Source of the DNA: JBGANR01 sp044222225
Lineage (GTDB): Bacteria > Actinomycetota > Actinomycetes > Mycobacteriales > Mycobacteriaceae
NCBI GenBank assembly: GCA_044222225.1
Contig: JBGANR010000004.1
Coordinates: 174,844-238,843, forward strand
DNA length: 64,000 nt
Reading direction: 5' to 3'
Shown here: in pieces, positions 23,222 through 33,179 of the stretch
How positions within the stretch are numbered: the stretch's first letter is position 1
How the letters are laid out: every line of letters begins with the position of its first letter
Program-made: the position numbers and the translations under genes
The notes under the pieces: model-generated
Told to the model about the DNA's origin: nothing
The model's database searches: none
The model's input: only the letters and a program-made list of their open reading frames with translations

Positions 23222-24461
23222 CGCGGTTACGCTCGGCCCGGCCGGACAGTGCGAGCATGGCCATCGCCCCGACGGTGGCCCCGGCCGTGACGACGCCGAG
23301 CGGCAGCGCGGTGCCCTGTGGGAAGAGCCCGACCAGCGGGGCGGCGAGCCCGCCGAACAGGTAGCGGGAGACGCCCAGCAGCGAGGCCGCCGTGCCCGCG
23401 GTCTGCGGATGTTCCCGCACGGCCAGGGTGACGGACGGAGGTGCGGTCGTCGCGACGCCGCTGACCAGCAGGAACAGTGCGACCACCACGTACGGCATGG
23501 ACAGCTCGAGCACGCCGGCGACCACGAGACCGCCGGCGCCGGCGGCGCACAGGGCGAGCCCGGCGCGGAGCATGACGTGTTCCGACCAGCGTTCGGTGCC
23601 GCGTCCGGCGAGGAAGCCGAACATCATGAATCCGGTCGAGTTGAGGCCGAACACCAAGGCATACGTACGCGGGGACAGGCCGTAGACGTCCTGAAGCAGG
23701 AAGGTGGCGCCGCCGATGTAGGAGAACATGGCGGCGTTGACGAAACCCGCCGTCAACAGGACGGCGACGAACCGCCGATCGCGCAGCAGGCCGGCGAACG
23801 TCCGCAGCGTGTGGATCGGCCCGCCGCCGGTGCGTTCGGCGGCCGGCAGCGTCTCGCGGAACGCCCACGCGCCGACGCCGAGGATCACCGCGCCGATGGC
23901 GGCGAGGAATCCGAACACCCCGCGCCAGTCGACGAAGGCCGACAGCGCTCCGCCGGCGACAGGACCGAGGATCGCGGCGAGTCCGGTGATGACGGTGAGG
24001 CGTCCGTAGTAACGGACCAAGCGGGAGCCGGAGTAGATGTCACGCCCGGTGGCCTGCGCGATGACGATGCCCGCGGCGCCGGCCGCGCCCTGCAGGAACC
24101 GCAGGCCGATGAGGATCTCGATCGTCGGGGCCGCCGCGCACGCCAGCGAGACGAGGGTGAACAGCGACACCCCGACGAGCATCGGCCGGCGCCGGCCGAA
24201 GCGATCGGACAGCGGCCCGGCGACGATCTGCCCGAGGGCGAGCCCGATGAGACATGCCGTCACCGTCAACTGGGCCGCCGCGGGAGACGCGTCGAGCCGG
24301 TCGGCGAGCTGGGGGAGCACCGGCAGGTAGATGTCCATCGAGACCGGTCCGAACACGGACAGCAGGCCGAGTATCAGTGGAATGCCGGATCCGCCGGGTG
24401 AGCGGGACGTCGTGGGCGTCATCGGGCGACGTGGGTCATACGGGCGCGGGGCACCGTTCAT
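23058..24461 (-). CDS. MFS transporter, Bcr/CflA-like drug exporter
   Basis: A 467-residue major facilitator with 12 predicted helices. The first helix ends in the Bcr/CflA hallmark SMDIYLPVLPQLA, and the loop 2-3 motif is GPLSDRFGRRRPML. Members expel drugs such as bicyclomycin or chloramphenicol, or small metabolites. The membrane domain ends near residue 413. The last about 55 residues are Arg/Ser/Cys-rich and encoded antisense to the CGNR gene, so the natural terminus may be shorter or the overlap may be spurious. Start ATG 24461 or 24422; neither has a clear ribosome-binding site. Confidence 0.85.
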   Translation of the reverse strand: MNGAPRPYDPRRPMTPTTSRSPGGSGIPLILGLLSVFGPVSMDIYLPVLPQLADRLDASPAAAQLTVTACLIGLALGQIVAGPLSDRFGRRRPMLVGVSLFTLVSLACAAAPTIEILIGLRFLQGAAGAAGIVIAQATGRDIYSGSRLVRYYGRLTVITGLAAILGPVAGGALSAFVDWRGVFGFLAAIGAVILGVGAWAFRETLPAAERTGGGPIHTLRTFAGLLRDRRFVAVLLTAGFVNAAMFSYIGGATFLLQDVYGLSPRTYALVFGLNSTGFMMFGFLAGRGTERWSEHVMLRAGLALCAAGAGGLVVAGVLELSMPYVVVALFLLVSGVATTAPPSVTLAVREHPQTAGTAASLLGVSRYLFGGLAAPLVGLFPQGTALPLGVVTAGATVGAMAMLALSGRAERNRVRWSAAAPDRPRRPSGCCSGSSRSACTGCGTCPGRGPCSRRPHRSRAATARRRG

Positions 24462-24494
24462 GCAACTCGGGACGCCGGCCGGGCATTCCCGGTC

Positions 24495-25418
24495 CTATCG
24501 GTTGCCGAGAAACGTCCGCGCGCACACCTCGTCCCACGGACTCGGGGTCAATCCCAGCTCCCGCTGCGTGCGGGCGGAGTCGAGGACGTACGGGTTCGTC
24601 CACATGTAGGCGAGTTCGGCGATCTCGCGCATCAGTGGCTGGACCAGCGCGATGCCGCGTAGCACGGGCATCGGAATCGCCCGGACCCGCACCGGGGCGC
24701 AGCCGCCCGCGGCGAGCACGTCCGTCAGCGCCGCCGTCTGGGTCCGCGGCTCGTTGCTGGGCGCATGCCACACCCGACCCCAGGTGTCGGGCCGGTCGGC
24801 GACGGCCGCCAAGGTGCGGGCCATGTCTGCGACGTCGGTCCAGGTGTGCGGCAGGTGGGCATCGCCGATCACCCAGGCGGTCCGGCCGCGGACGGCCGTC
24901 GGCAGATGCCGCGTGATGTGGCCGTTGCCGCCGACACCGGCGCCGACGTAGTCGGAGCCGCGCACCTCCACCGCGCGGATCCGCCCGGCGTCGTGCCGGG
25001 CCCTGGCCTCGGCCCACATCGCGGCGCGCAGCCGGCCCTTGTGATCGGTCGCGGCGTCGGGCATCCTCTCGGTCATCGGGCCGGAAACGGGACCGTACGG
25101 ATACAGGCACGACGCCGTCACGAGCGTCGCTCCGGTCCGTTCGGCCGCGGTCAACAGGCTCTCGCCCAGCGGCGGCCAGACCTGTTCCCAGGTGGTGTAG
25201 TCGGTCGGGTTGGCGCAGTTGAACAGCGCGTCGACGCCGGTCGCGGCGGCCGTCAGCGCCGCCGGGTCGGACGCGTCGATGGCGATCGACCGCACGCCGT
25301 CGAGGCGGACGCGCCCCGAGCGCGTCACCATCGTCACGGTGGCCCCGGAGTCCCGCAGGATCTCGGCGGTGTGCCGACCGACCGGGCCGGCTCCGACGAT
25401 CACGTACGTCTTGGACAT
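24495..25418 (-). CDS. NAD(P)-dependent epimerase/dehydratase-like (atypical SDR) protein
   Basis: A 307-residue Rossmann protein with the glycine motif VIVGAGPVGRHTAEIL near the N-terminus and no classical YxxxK in the usual spacing (ASCLYPYGP is the nearest), which places it with extended or atypical SDR proteins of uncertain chemistry. AGGAGG lies 6 bases before ATG 25418 and 3 before ATG 25421, favouring 25418. It is divergent from a TetR gene, and two identical operator-like palindromes lie between them, one next to a TTGACA promoter hexamer facing this gene. It is probably a regulated reductase of xenobiotic or stress metabolism. Confidence 0.82.
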   Translation of the reverse strand: MSKTYVIVGAGPVGRHTAEILRDSGATVTMVTRSGRVRLDGVRSIAIDASDPAALTAAATGVDALFNCANPTDYTTWEQVWPPLGESLLTAAERTGATLVTASCLYPYGPVSGPMTERMPDAATDHKGRLRAAMWAEARARHDAGRIRAVEVRGSDYVGAGVGGNGHITRHLPTAVRGRTAWVIGDAHLPHTWTDVADMARTLAAVADRPDTWGRVWHAPSNEPRTQTAALTDVLAAGGCAPVRVRAIPMPVLRGIALVQPLMREIAELAYMWTNPYVLDSARTQRELGLTPSPWDEVCARTFLGNR

Positions 25419-25440
25419 CATGCGCCTCCTGATCCGAATA

Positions 25441-25508
25441 GAGAGCGGTGCTCTCGCTTGCAATCAGAATGCGACCCGGCCGAGCGCTTGTCAAGAGCGG
25501 TGCTCTCG
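25441..25508. promoter_or_regulatory. Two identical TetR operator candidates between divergent genes
   Basis: The 15-base sequence AGAGCGGTGCTCTCG occurs at 25442-25456 and 25494-25508. Its core AGAGC-GGT-GCTCT is a dyad. The second copy touches TGTCAA (25489-25494), which on the minus strand is a TTGACA -35 box for the SDR-like gene. Binding of the adjacent TetR protein here would repress both directions. Confidence 0.75.
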
Positions 25509-25549
25509 TTTTGTTGCGGGCGTCGCGCACCGCTGCCAGACTGGCGTCC

Positions 25550-26233
25550 ATGCCGACGTCCGCACCCATGACCGCTCGCGCCATCGCCCGCCGTGAACTG
25601 ACGGCGGCGATCGTCGCCGACGCACGTCGCCGGCTCGCCGAGATCGGCCCGGCGCGGCTGTCGGTCCGCGCCGTCGCCCGCGACCTGGGGATGGCGTCGT
25701 CAGCGGTCTATCGCTATTACCCGAGTCGCGACGAGCTGCTCACCGACCTGCTGGTGATCATCTACGGCGAGCTCGCCGACCGGCTCGAAGCGGCCGACGC
25801 CACCGTCGCCCGCGACGACCTCGCCGGCCGCTGGCGGACGCTCGGCCTGACGCTGCGGGACTGGGCCGTCGCCGCCCCGCACGAGTACGCGTTCCTGTAC
25901 GGTTCGCCGGTTCCGGGCTACGCCGCGCCGCGGACGACGGTCGAGCCGGCCGGCCGCGTCACCGGTGTGCTGATGGCGCTCGCCGCCGACCTGGACGCCC
26001 GCGGACCGATCGCTCCGCGGCGGGCGATCCCCGCCGGTGCGCACGAGCTCCTCGCGGACTTCCGCGCGGCGGTCGGCGCGGAGCTGTCCGACGAGGTGCT
26101 GCTGCGCGTCGTCACCGCGTGGGGCGGCCTGCTCGGCGCGATCAGCCTCGAGTTGTTCGGTCACCTGCACCGCGCGGTGACCGACTACGCCGCGCATTTC
26201 GCGCTGGTGCTGGACCGCCTCGACCCGACGTGA
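25550..26233 (+). CDS. TetR-family transcriptional regulator
   Basis: A 227-residue TetR regulator: HTH at about residues 30-62 (LSVRAVARDLGMASSAVYRYYPSRDELL) and a C-terminal ligand domain of the TetR_C_13/WHG type (WGGLLGAISLELFG). It probably represses the divergent SDR-like gene and itself through the two 15-base palindromes upstream. The start at ATG 25550 gives the usual short N-terminus. It ends 12 bases before the convergent DHA2 transporter stop, so that exporter could also belong to its regulon, though nothing in the sequence shows this. Confidence 0.9.
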   Translation: MPTSAPMTARAIARRELTAAIVADARRRLAEIGPARLSVRAVARDLGMASSAVYRYYPSRDELLTDLLVIIYGELADRLEAADATVARDDLAGRWRTLGLTLRDWAVAAPHEYAFLYGSPVPGYAAPRTTVEPAGRVTGVLMALAADLDARGPIAPRRAIPAGAHELLADFRAAVGAELSDEVLLRVVTAWGGLLGAISLELFGHLHRAVTDYAAHFALVLDRLDPT

Positions 26234-26245
26234 ACTCCGGTTCGG

Positions 26246-27682
26246 TCATATGACGCTTCCCCGTCGACGCGCGATCTCCCCCGGAACGATGACGGCGAGA
26301 GCGACCACCAGCGCGACGGACATCAGGACGGTGCCTCCCCGGTACGCGCCGGTGACGTGCTCGGCGAGCGTCGTGGCACCGGCGGCGACCGTGGTGAGGA
26401 CGGCGACGCCGAGGGTGCTGCCGAGCTGGTGGGCGGTGTTGACCAGCCCGGACGCCGCACCCGCGTCCTCGGGGCGCGCTCCTGCCAGTCCGGCCGACGT
26501 GATCGGGCCGAAGGCCAGGCCCTGGCCGAGACCGATGAGGATGAGGGGTCCGACCGCGCCCGCCAGAAACGACGTGTCGACGGTGAGCCGCGTGATCCAC
26601 GCCAGGCCGCCGGTGACGAGCGCGAGGCCGAGCACGAGCAACGGCGCGTTCCCGATCCGGCCGGTGAGCCGGGAGACGAACAGGGACGAGCCGAACTGGA
26701 CGACGGTCATGGGCAGGAAGCCGAGCCCGGCTTGCAGCGGAGTCCAGTGGTAGACGCCCTGGAAGTACTGGGTGGTGAAGAAGAAGAACGCGATCATCGT
26801 TCCGGCGAACAGCAGGCGGGCGACGGCGGCTCCGGTGCGTTCCCGGTCCGCGAACAGGCGAAGCGGCATGATCGGCTGCTTCGCCTTCCATTCGTTGATG
26901 ACGAACGCGGCCAGGACGACGGCGCCGATGACGATGGGCCAGACGGAGAGCGGGTTCCCCCAACCGGCGTCGCCGGCGTTGATGATCCCGTAGACGAGGG
27001 CGCCCATGCCGAGGGTCGAGCCGACCGCGCCCGCGACGTCGAAACGGCCCCGCGCCGCGGTGAACGGCGGCAGGTACCGCAGCGCGAGGACGATCATGAC
27101 GACGGCGATGGGCACGTTGATGAAGAACCCGGCGCGCCATGAGATCGCGGACGCGAGCGCACCGCCGGCGACCAGGCCCAGGCTCGCGCCGATTCCCGCG
27201 GTCGTGCCGTAGGCGGCGGTGGCACGGGTGCGTTCGGGGCCGGCCGGGAACAGCGCGGTGATGAGGGCCAGCGAGGACGGCGCGACGATCGCCGCGCCGA
27301 CGCCCTGGAATGCGCGCGCGGCGATGATCCAGGTCTCGTTCTGCGCCGCGCCGACGAGGAGCGAGGCGAGACCGAACAGCGCCAGGCCGACGACGAACAC
27401 CCGGCGGCGGCCGAGCAGATCGCCCGTGCGGGCGCCGAGCAGCAGCAGGCCGCCGAACACGAGGGTGTAGGCGTTCTGCACCCATGCCAGCCCGGCGGGG
27501 GAGAGGTCCATGCTCGCTTGAATCTGCGGCAGGCCGGTGAAGATGATCGAGTTGTCCAGGACGATCATGAAGTAGCTGACCAGCACGATCGCGAGCACGG
27601 CCCGGGTGTGCCGCGCGCGGCGCCGATCGTCGTGCGGTGGTTCGGGTCGGCGTTCTCTGTCGTCCTCGGTCACGGTCTCCAT
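26246..27682 (-). CDS. MFS transporter, DHA2 (EmrB/QacA) family, 14 helices
   Basis: A 478-residue proton-driven exporter. MIVLDNSIIFTGLPQIQ in helix 1 and GARTGDLLGRRRVF in loop 2-3 are the DHA2 signatures, and the hydrophobic pattern gives about 14 helices, the normal count. Substrates in this family range from dyes and antiseptics to antibiotics. The ATG at 27682 is divergent from an XRE-type regulator gene starting at 27776, the usual exporter/regulator layout. No strong ribosome-binding site is visible. Confidence 0.9.
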   Translation of the reverse strand: METVTEDDRERRPEPPHDDRRRARHTRAVLAIVLVSYFMIVLDNSIIFTGLPQIQASMDLSPAGLAWVQNAYTLVFGGLLLLGARTGDLLGRRRVFVVGLALFGLASLLVGAAQNETWIIAARAFQGVGAAIVAPSSLALITALFPAGPERTRATAAYGTTAGIGASLGLVAGGALASAISWRAGFFINVPIAVVMIVLALRYLPPFTAARGRFDVAGAVGSTLGMGALVYGIINAGDAGWGNPLSVWPIVIGAVVLAAFVINEWKAKQPIMPLRLFADRERTGAAVARLLFAGTMIAFFFFTTQYFQGVYHWTPLQAGLGFLPMTVVQFGSSLFVSRLTGRIGNAPLLVLGLALVTGGLAWITRLTVDTSFLAGAVGPLILIGLGQGLAFGPITSAGLAGARPEDAGAASGLVNTAHQLGSTLGVAVLTTVAAGATTLAEHVTGAYRGGTVLMSVALVVALAVIVPGEIARRRGSVI

Positions 27683-27775
27683 GCAACGCTCGGTCGCGCG
27701 GGCGCGGGAGTGGTGGGCGTTCCGGGTACTGGCAGTGCCTCCCTCCGGCCGGGCGGCCGACCTAGCATGAGGTTC

Positions 27776-28663
27776 ATGGATGTCCGGGCCGATGTGCGCG
27801 ATTTCCTCACCTCGCGTCGAGCCCGGATCACCCCGGACCGGGCGGGCCTGCCCGCGTACGGCGCGAACCGTCGGGTGCCCGGGTTGCGGCGGGAAGAGGT
27901 CGCGCTGCTCGCCGGCGTCAGTGTGGACTATTACATTCGTTTGGAACGCGGCAATCTCGCCGGCGCGTCCGACTCGGTCCTGGATGCCGTCGCCGCTGCG
28001 CTTCAGCTCGACGACGCCGAGTGCGGGCATCTGTTCGACCTGGCCCGGCGCTCGGCCGGCGTCACTCCGCAGCGACGGAGTGCGCCGCAGCGCATCCGCC
28101 CGGTGGTGCATCAGGTGCTCGCCGCGATCACCGACGCGCCGGCCTGGGTGCGCAACGCCCGTCACGACCTGCTGGCCGCGAATCCGCTGGCCCAGGCGCT
28201 CTACGCACCCTTATCGGCCGACCCCAGACGGCCGGCGAACAACGCCCGGTTCGTGTTCCTCGATCCCGCTGCCAAGGACTTCTTCCGTGATTGGGACCGC
28301 GCCGCCGACGACATCGCCGCGATGCTCCGTTCCGAAGCCGGACGCCACCCCAACGACAAGTCCCTCTCCGATCTCATCGGTGAACTGACCACCCGCAGCC
28401 AGGACTTCACGAGGAGATGGGCCGCGCACGACGTCCGTTTCCACCGGGCCGGCACGAAGCGGCTGCGGCACCCCGTCGTCGGGGAGCTCGACCTCAACTT
28501 CGAAGCGATGACCCTCGCGTCCGATCCCGACCTCACCCTGCTCGTCTACACCGCCGAACCCGGCAGTCCCACGGCCGACGCATTGCGCCTCCTCGGGAGT
28601 TGGGCTGCGACCCAGAACGACGCCGCGGACGCGGCCACCGGTCCGGCACGTCGCCGAGACTGA
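27776..28663 (+). CDS. XRE-family regulator with MmyB-like ligand domain
   Basis: A 295-residue regulator: Cro/C1-type HTH (about residues 10-80, including VPGLRREEVALLAGVSVDYYIRLERG) followed by an MmyB-like PAS-type sensing domain (about 100-275). Such proteins commonly control a divergent transporter or reductase gene, here the DHA2 exporter 93 bases away. The ATG at 27776 matches the typical family N-terminus and has TAGCAT 7 bases upstream, suggesting a leaderless transcript; an ATG at 27767 is less likely. Confidence 0.9.
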   Translation: MDVRADVRDFLTSRRARITPDRAGLPAYGANRRVPGLRREEVALLAGVSVDYYIRLERGNLAGASDSVLDAVAAALQLDDAECGHLFDLARRSAGVTPQRRSAPQRIRPVVHQVLAAITDAPAWVRNARHDLLAANPLAQALYAPLSADPRRPANNARFVFLDPAAKDFFRDWDRAADDIAAMLRSEAGRHPNDKSLSDLIGELTTRSQDFTRRWAAHDVRFHRAGTKRLRHPVVGELDLNFEAMTLASDPDLTLLVYTAEPGSPTADALRLLGSWAATQNDAADAATGPARRRD

Positions 28664-28690
28664 CCGGCCGGAGGCGATCGGCGCCTGTTG

Positions 28691-28769
28691 GGCGTCGTAT
28701 CGGACGCCTCTGACGCTCGTCGCGACAATAATCTCCTCGACGACGCGCAGAGCGCACCGATATGACGCC
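28691..28769. repeat. Long hairpin, member 3 of a three-copy family
   Basis: Arms 28691-28722 and 28738-28769 match at 23 of 32 positions around the 15-base loop CGACAATAATCTCCT, which is identical to the loop of the element at 18483-18561. The outer sequence GTCGTATCGG/GTCATATCGG is shared with the element at 1349-1429. It sits between the convergent ends of the XRE regulator and the ABC-F gene, so it may serve as a terminator. Confidence 0.8.
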
Positions 28770-28840
28770 GGCCGAGTACGAACGGCAGCGCCACGAGCGA
28801 GGCCCTGGACGGTCCGCGGCGCGGGTCGATGAGCATGCGC

Positions 28841-30646
<1,806 letters not shown>

Positions 30647-30712
30647 GGGGAACAGGGTAGGTCGTTCTCCGGCCGGGCTTGCTCTCCCAGCCCCTGCGGA
30701 CACCGACCGACG

Positions 30713-31672
30713 TCATGGCGTCGGCCGGCGTCCAGGCGGTTGGCCGACGCCAGACGGAAGCGGTGTACGGCTTCGTACGGCGACGCCCGCGCAGAGCACG
30801 ACGGCCAGGCCGCCGACGAGTGTCGGCCACGTGAGCTGCTCGTGCAGCAGCAGTGCGGCCCAGGCGATGCTCAGCACCGGTTGTACGAGTTGCACCTGGC
30901 TGACCTGGGCCATCGGGCCGATCGCCAGGCCGCGATACCAGGCGAAGAAGCCGAGGAACATGCTGACCACGGCGAGATAGCCGAACGCCGCCCACTCGAC
31001 GGGCGTCGCGGTCGCCGGGTGGCGGACGGCTGCGAAGACGGCGAGCACGAGCATGAACGGTGCCGCGAGGACCAGCGCCCAGGAGACGGTCTGCCACGAG
31101 CCGAGCTCGCGCGAGAGCAGGCCGCCCTCGGCGTAGCCGATCGCCGCGGCCAGCACGGCGCCGAACAGCAGCAGATCGGAGCCGTGCAGGCCGCCTAGGC
31201 CGCCGCCGGCGAGCGCCGCGAACCCGACGGTGACGGTGGCGCCGATCGCGGCCATGATCCAGAAGGACGCGGGCGGACGCTCGTGCCCGCGAAGTACGGC
31301 CATGACGGCGGTGGCCGCGGGCAGCAGCGCGATGACGACGGCCCCGTGCGCGGCGGGAGCGGTGGTCAGCGCGTACGACGTCAGCAGCGGAAAGCCGGCG
31401 ACGATCCCGCCGGCGACGACGGCCAGCTTCGCCCACTGGACGCCTTCGGGTAGACGTTGCCGGGTCGCCGCGAGGGCGATCGCGGCGAGTACGGCCGCGA
31501 CGACGGCGCGTCCCGAACCGATGAACAGCGGGGACAGCCCGCCGACGGCGACGCGGGTGAACGGAACGGTGAAGGAGAACGCGACGACGCCGAGCAGGCC
31601 CCACCACAGCCCCGGCCGCGTCGACGATAGCGGTGACGTCGTCTGGTGAGTAGTGCTACTGTCTACTGACAT
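30713..31672 (-). CDS. EamA-family (DMT) transporter paired with a MocR regulator
   Basis: A 319-residue transporter with about ten helices in two EamA repeats, the usual size. The start ATG at 31672 overlaps the ATG of the divergent MocR regulator as CATG; the longer frame would run through the regulator gene. TACCGT lies 5 bases before the start codon, and no ribosome-binding site is visible, so the message is probably leaderless. The partner regulator is a PLP-binding type, and its targets are often amine, amino-acid or vitamin B6-related transport genes, so this may export or import such a compound. Confidence 0.88.
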   Translation of the reverse strand: MSVDSSTTHQTTSPLSSTRPGLWWGLLGVVAFSFTVPFTRVAVGGLSPLFIGSGRAVVAAVLAAIALAATRQRLPEGVQWAKLAVVAGGIVAGFPLLTSYALTTAPAAHGAVVIALLPAATAVMAVLRGHERPPASFWIMAAIGATVTVGFAALAGGGLGGLHGSDLLLFGAVLAAAIGYAEGGLLSRELGSWQTVSWALVLAAPFMLVLAVFAAVRHPATATPVEWAAFGYLAVVSMFLGFFAWYRGLAIGPMAQVSQVQLVQPVLSIAWAALLLHEQLTWPTLVGGLAVVLCAGVAVRSRTPLPSGVGQPPGRRPTP

Positions 31673-31687
31673 GGACAACGGTAGCAC
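31653..31687. promoter_or_regulatory. Symmetrical divergent promoter/operator with overlapping start codons
   Basis: GTGCTACTGT (31653-31662) and its near-inverted copy ACGGTAGCAC (31678-31687) flank CATG (31670-31673), in which the start codons of the EamA and MocR genes face each other. Each arm contains a TACYGT -10-like hexamer pointing to its own start codon. The dyad could be the MocR binding site as well as the core of both promoters. Confidence 0.6.
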
Positions 31688-33089
31688 GTCGCGGATCGTC
31701 GCCGGTCTTCGCGAGTGGATCGCGAAGGTGCCGACCGGCACCCGGTTGCCGTCGAACCGGGCATTGGTAGCCGAGTACGGGGCGAGTCCGGTGACGGTGC
31801 AGAAGGCGATGCGGGTGCTCGCCGCGTCGGGGTTGATCGAGAGCCGGCCCGGCGTCGGGACGTTCGTCCGCCGGGTACGGGTCCCGGGGCCGGTCGACTT
31901 CGGATGGCAGACCGGGGCCCTGCGGTCGCCGCACGCCCGGCTTCCGGCGCTGTCGACGCCGCTGCGCAGCAGCTCGCCCGACGCGATCGGCCTGCACTCC
32001 GGATATCCGGACCGTGAACTGCTGCCCGAGCGCGCGGTGCGGGCCGCGATCGCGCGCGCGTCGCGCGGTGAGGCGGCGCTGGCTCGGCCCGCGGTGGCCG
32101 GGCTGCCCGAGCTGCAGGCGTGGTTCGCGAGCGAGTTGGCGGCCGACGCGCCGGCCGGGGTGACGCCGCCCGGTCCGCGGGACGTCGTCGTCCTGCCGGG
32201 CAGTCAGAGTGGTCTGAGTTCGATCTTCCGCACGCTCGCGGGGGAGGGGCGGGCGCTGCTGATCGAGTCGCCGAGCTACTGGGGTGCCGTCCTGGCCGCA
32301 GCGCAGTCGGGTGTGCGGCTCGTGCCCGTGCCGAGCGGGCCGGACGGGCCGGACCCCGACGAGCTTGCGCGTGCCTTCGACGAGACCGGTGCCCGCGTCT
32401 TCTATGCGCAGCCGAACTACGCCAATCCGTCCGGCGCCCAATGGACGTCCGCGCTGGTCGAGCGGGTGCTCGAGGTCGTCAGATCCCGCGGCGCGTTCCT
32501 CGTCGAGGACGACTGGGCGCACGACTTCGGCGTCGACTCGGACGTCCGGCCCGTCGCCGCGCAGGACGACACCGGCCACGTCATCTACCTGCGATCCCTG
32601 ACCAAGAGCGTGTCGCCGGCCGTGCGCGTGGCGGCCGTCGTCGCCCGGGGGCCGGTGCGGGACCGCATCCTCGCCGATCGCGGCGCCGAGTCGATGTATG
32701 TGAGCGGGGTGCTGCAGGCGGCGGCGCTGGACGTCGTCACCCAGCCGTCGTGGCGGACGCACCTGCGCGGCCTGCGTCAACAGTTGCGGGTGCGGCGCGA
32801 CCTGCTGGTGCAGAACCTCGCCGAGCACGTTCCGCTCGCGCATCTCGACCACGTGCCCCTCGGCGGGCTCAACCTGTGGGCGCGGCTGCCCGACGGGACG
32901 GACGTCGACAGGCTCGTCCGCGACTGCGAGTCCGACGGCGTCGTCATCGCGCCGGGGGCGGAGTGGTTTCCGGCCGAGCCGTCGGGGCCGTTCGTCCGGC
33001 TCAACTACGCCGGCACCGATCCGGGCAGGTTCCCGGCCGCGACGCGGGTGATCGGCGGCGCGTTGGCTCGTCAGGGCGGGTACGGGTAG
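31671..33089 (+). CDS. MocR-family regulator (GntR helix-turn-helix fused to aminotransferase-like domain)
   Basis: A 472-residue fusion: GntR winged helix at about residues 5-70 (LPSNRALVAEYGASPVTVQKAM, wing SRPGVGTFVR), a linker, and a fold-type I aminotransferase-like domain from about residue 110. The latter has the PLP-binding Lys in YLRSLTKSVSPAVRVA and Asp/Tyr positions in YAQPNYANPSG. MocR proteins use PLP or PLP adducts as effector rather than catalysing transamination. The start is ATG 31671; a GTG at 31653 is an alternative but lies inside the dyad. It probably controls the divergent EamA gene. Confidence 0.92.
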   Translation: MDNGSTSRIVAGLREWIAKVPTGTRLPSNRALVAEYGASPVTVQKAMRVLAASGLIESRPGVGTFVRRVRVPGPVDFGWQTGALRSPHARLPALSTPLRSSSPDAIGLHSGYPDRELLPERAVRAAIARASRGEAALARPAVAGLPELQAWFASELAADAPAGVTPPGPRDVVVLPGSQSGLSSIFRTLAGEGRALLIESPSYWGAVLAAAQSGVRLVPVPSGPDGPDPDELARAFDETGARVFYAQPNYANPSGAQWTSALVERVLEVVRSRGAFLVEDDWAHDFGVDSDVRPVAAQDDTGHVIYLRSLTKSVSPAVRVAAVVARGPVRDRILADRGAESMYVSGVLQAAALDVVTQPSWRTHLRGLRQQLRVRRDLLVQNLAEHVPLAHLDHVPLGGLNLWARLPDGTDVDRLVRDCESDGVVIAPGAEWFPAEPSGPFVRLNYAGTDPGRFPAATRVIGGALARQGGYG

Positions 33090-33130
33090 CCGTCTTCGAA
33101 CGGGATGATCGGCCCGGCCGGCGCATCGAA

Positions 33131-33143
33131 AACGACTATCGTT
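33131..33143. promoter_or_regulatory. Palindrome upstream of the permease pair
   Basis: AACGA-CTA-TCGTT lies 37 bases before the permease start codon. It is a possible operator, perhaps of a metal-responsive regulator given the genes it precedes, but it does not match a complete Zur or Fur box. Confidence 0.35.
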
Positions 33144-33179
33144 GGCGATAACTGGGCCCCGTCGCCTACCCTGCTCGGC

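Noticed and set aside
33128..33143. A Zur-type box before the permease pair
   Set aside because: Only GAAAACGA resembles a Zur half-site and the second half does not match; kept only as an unspecified palindrome.
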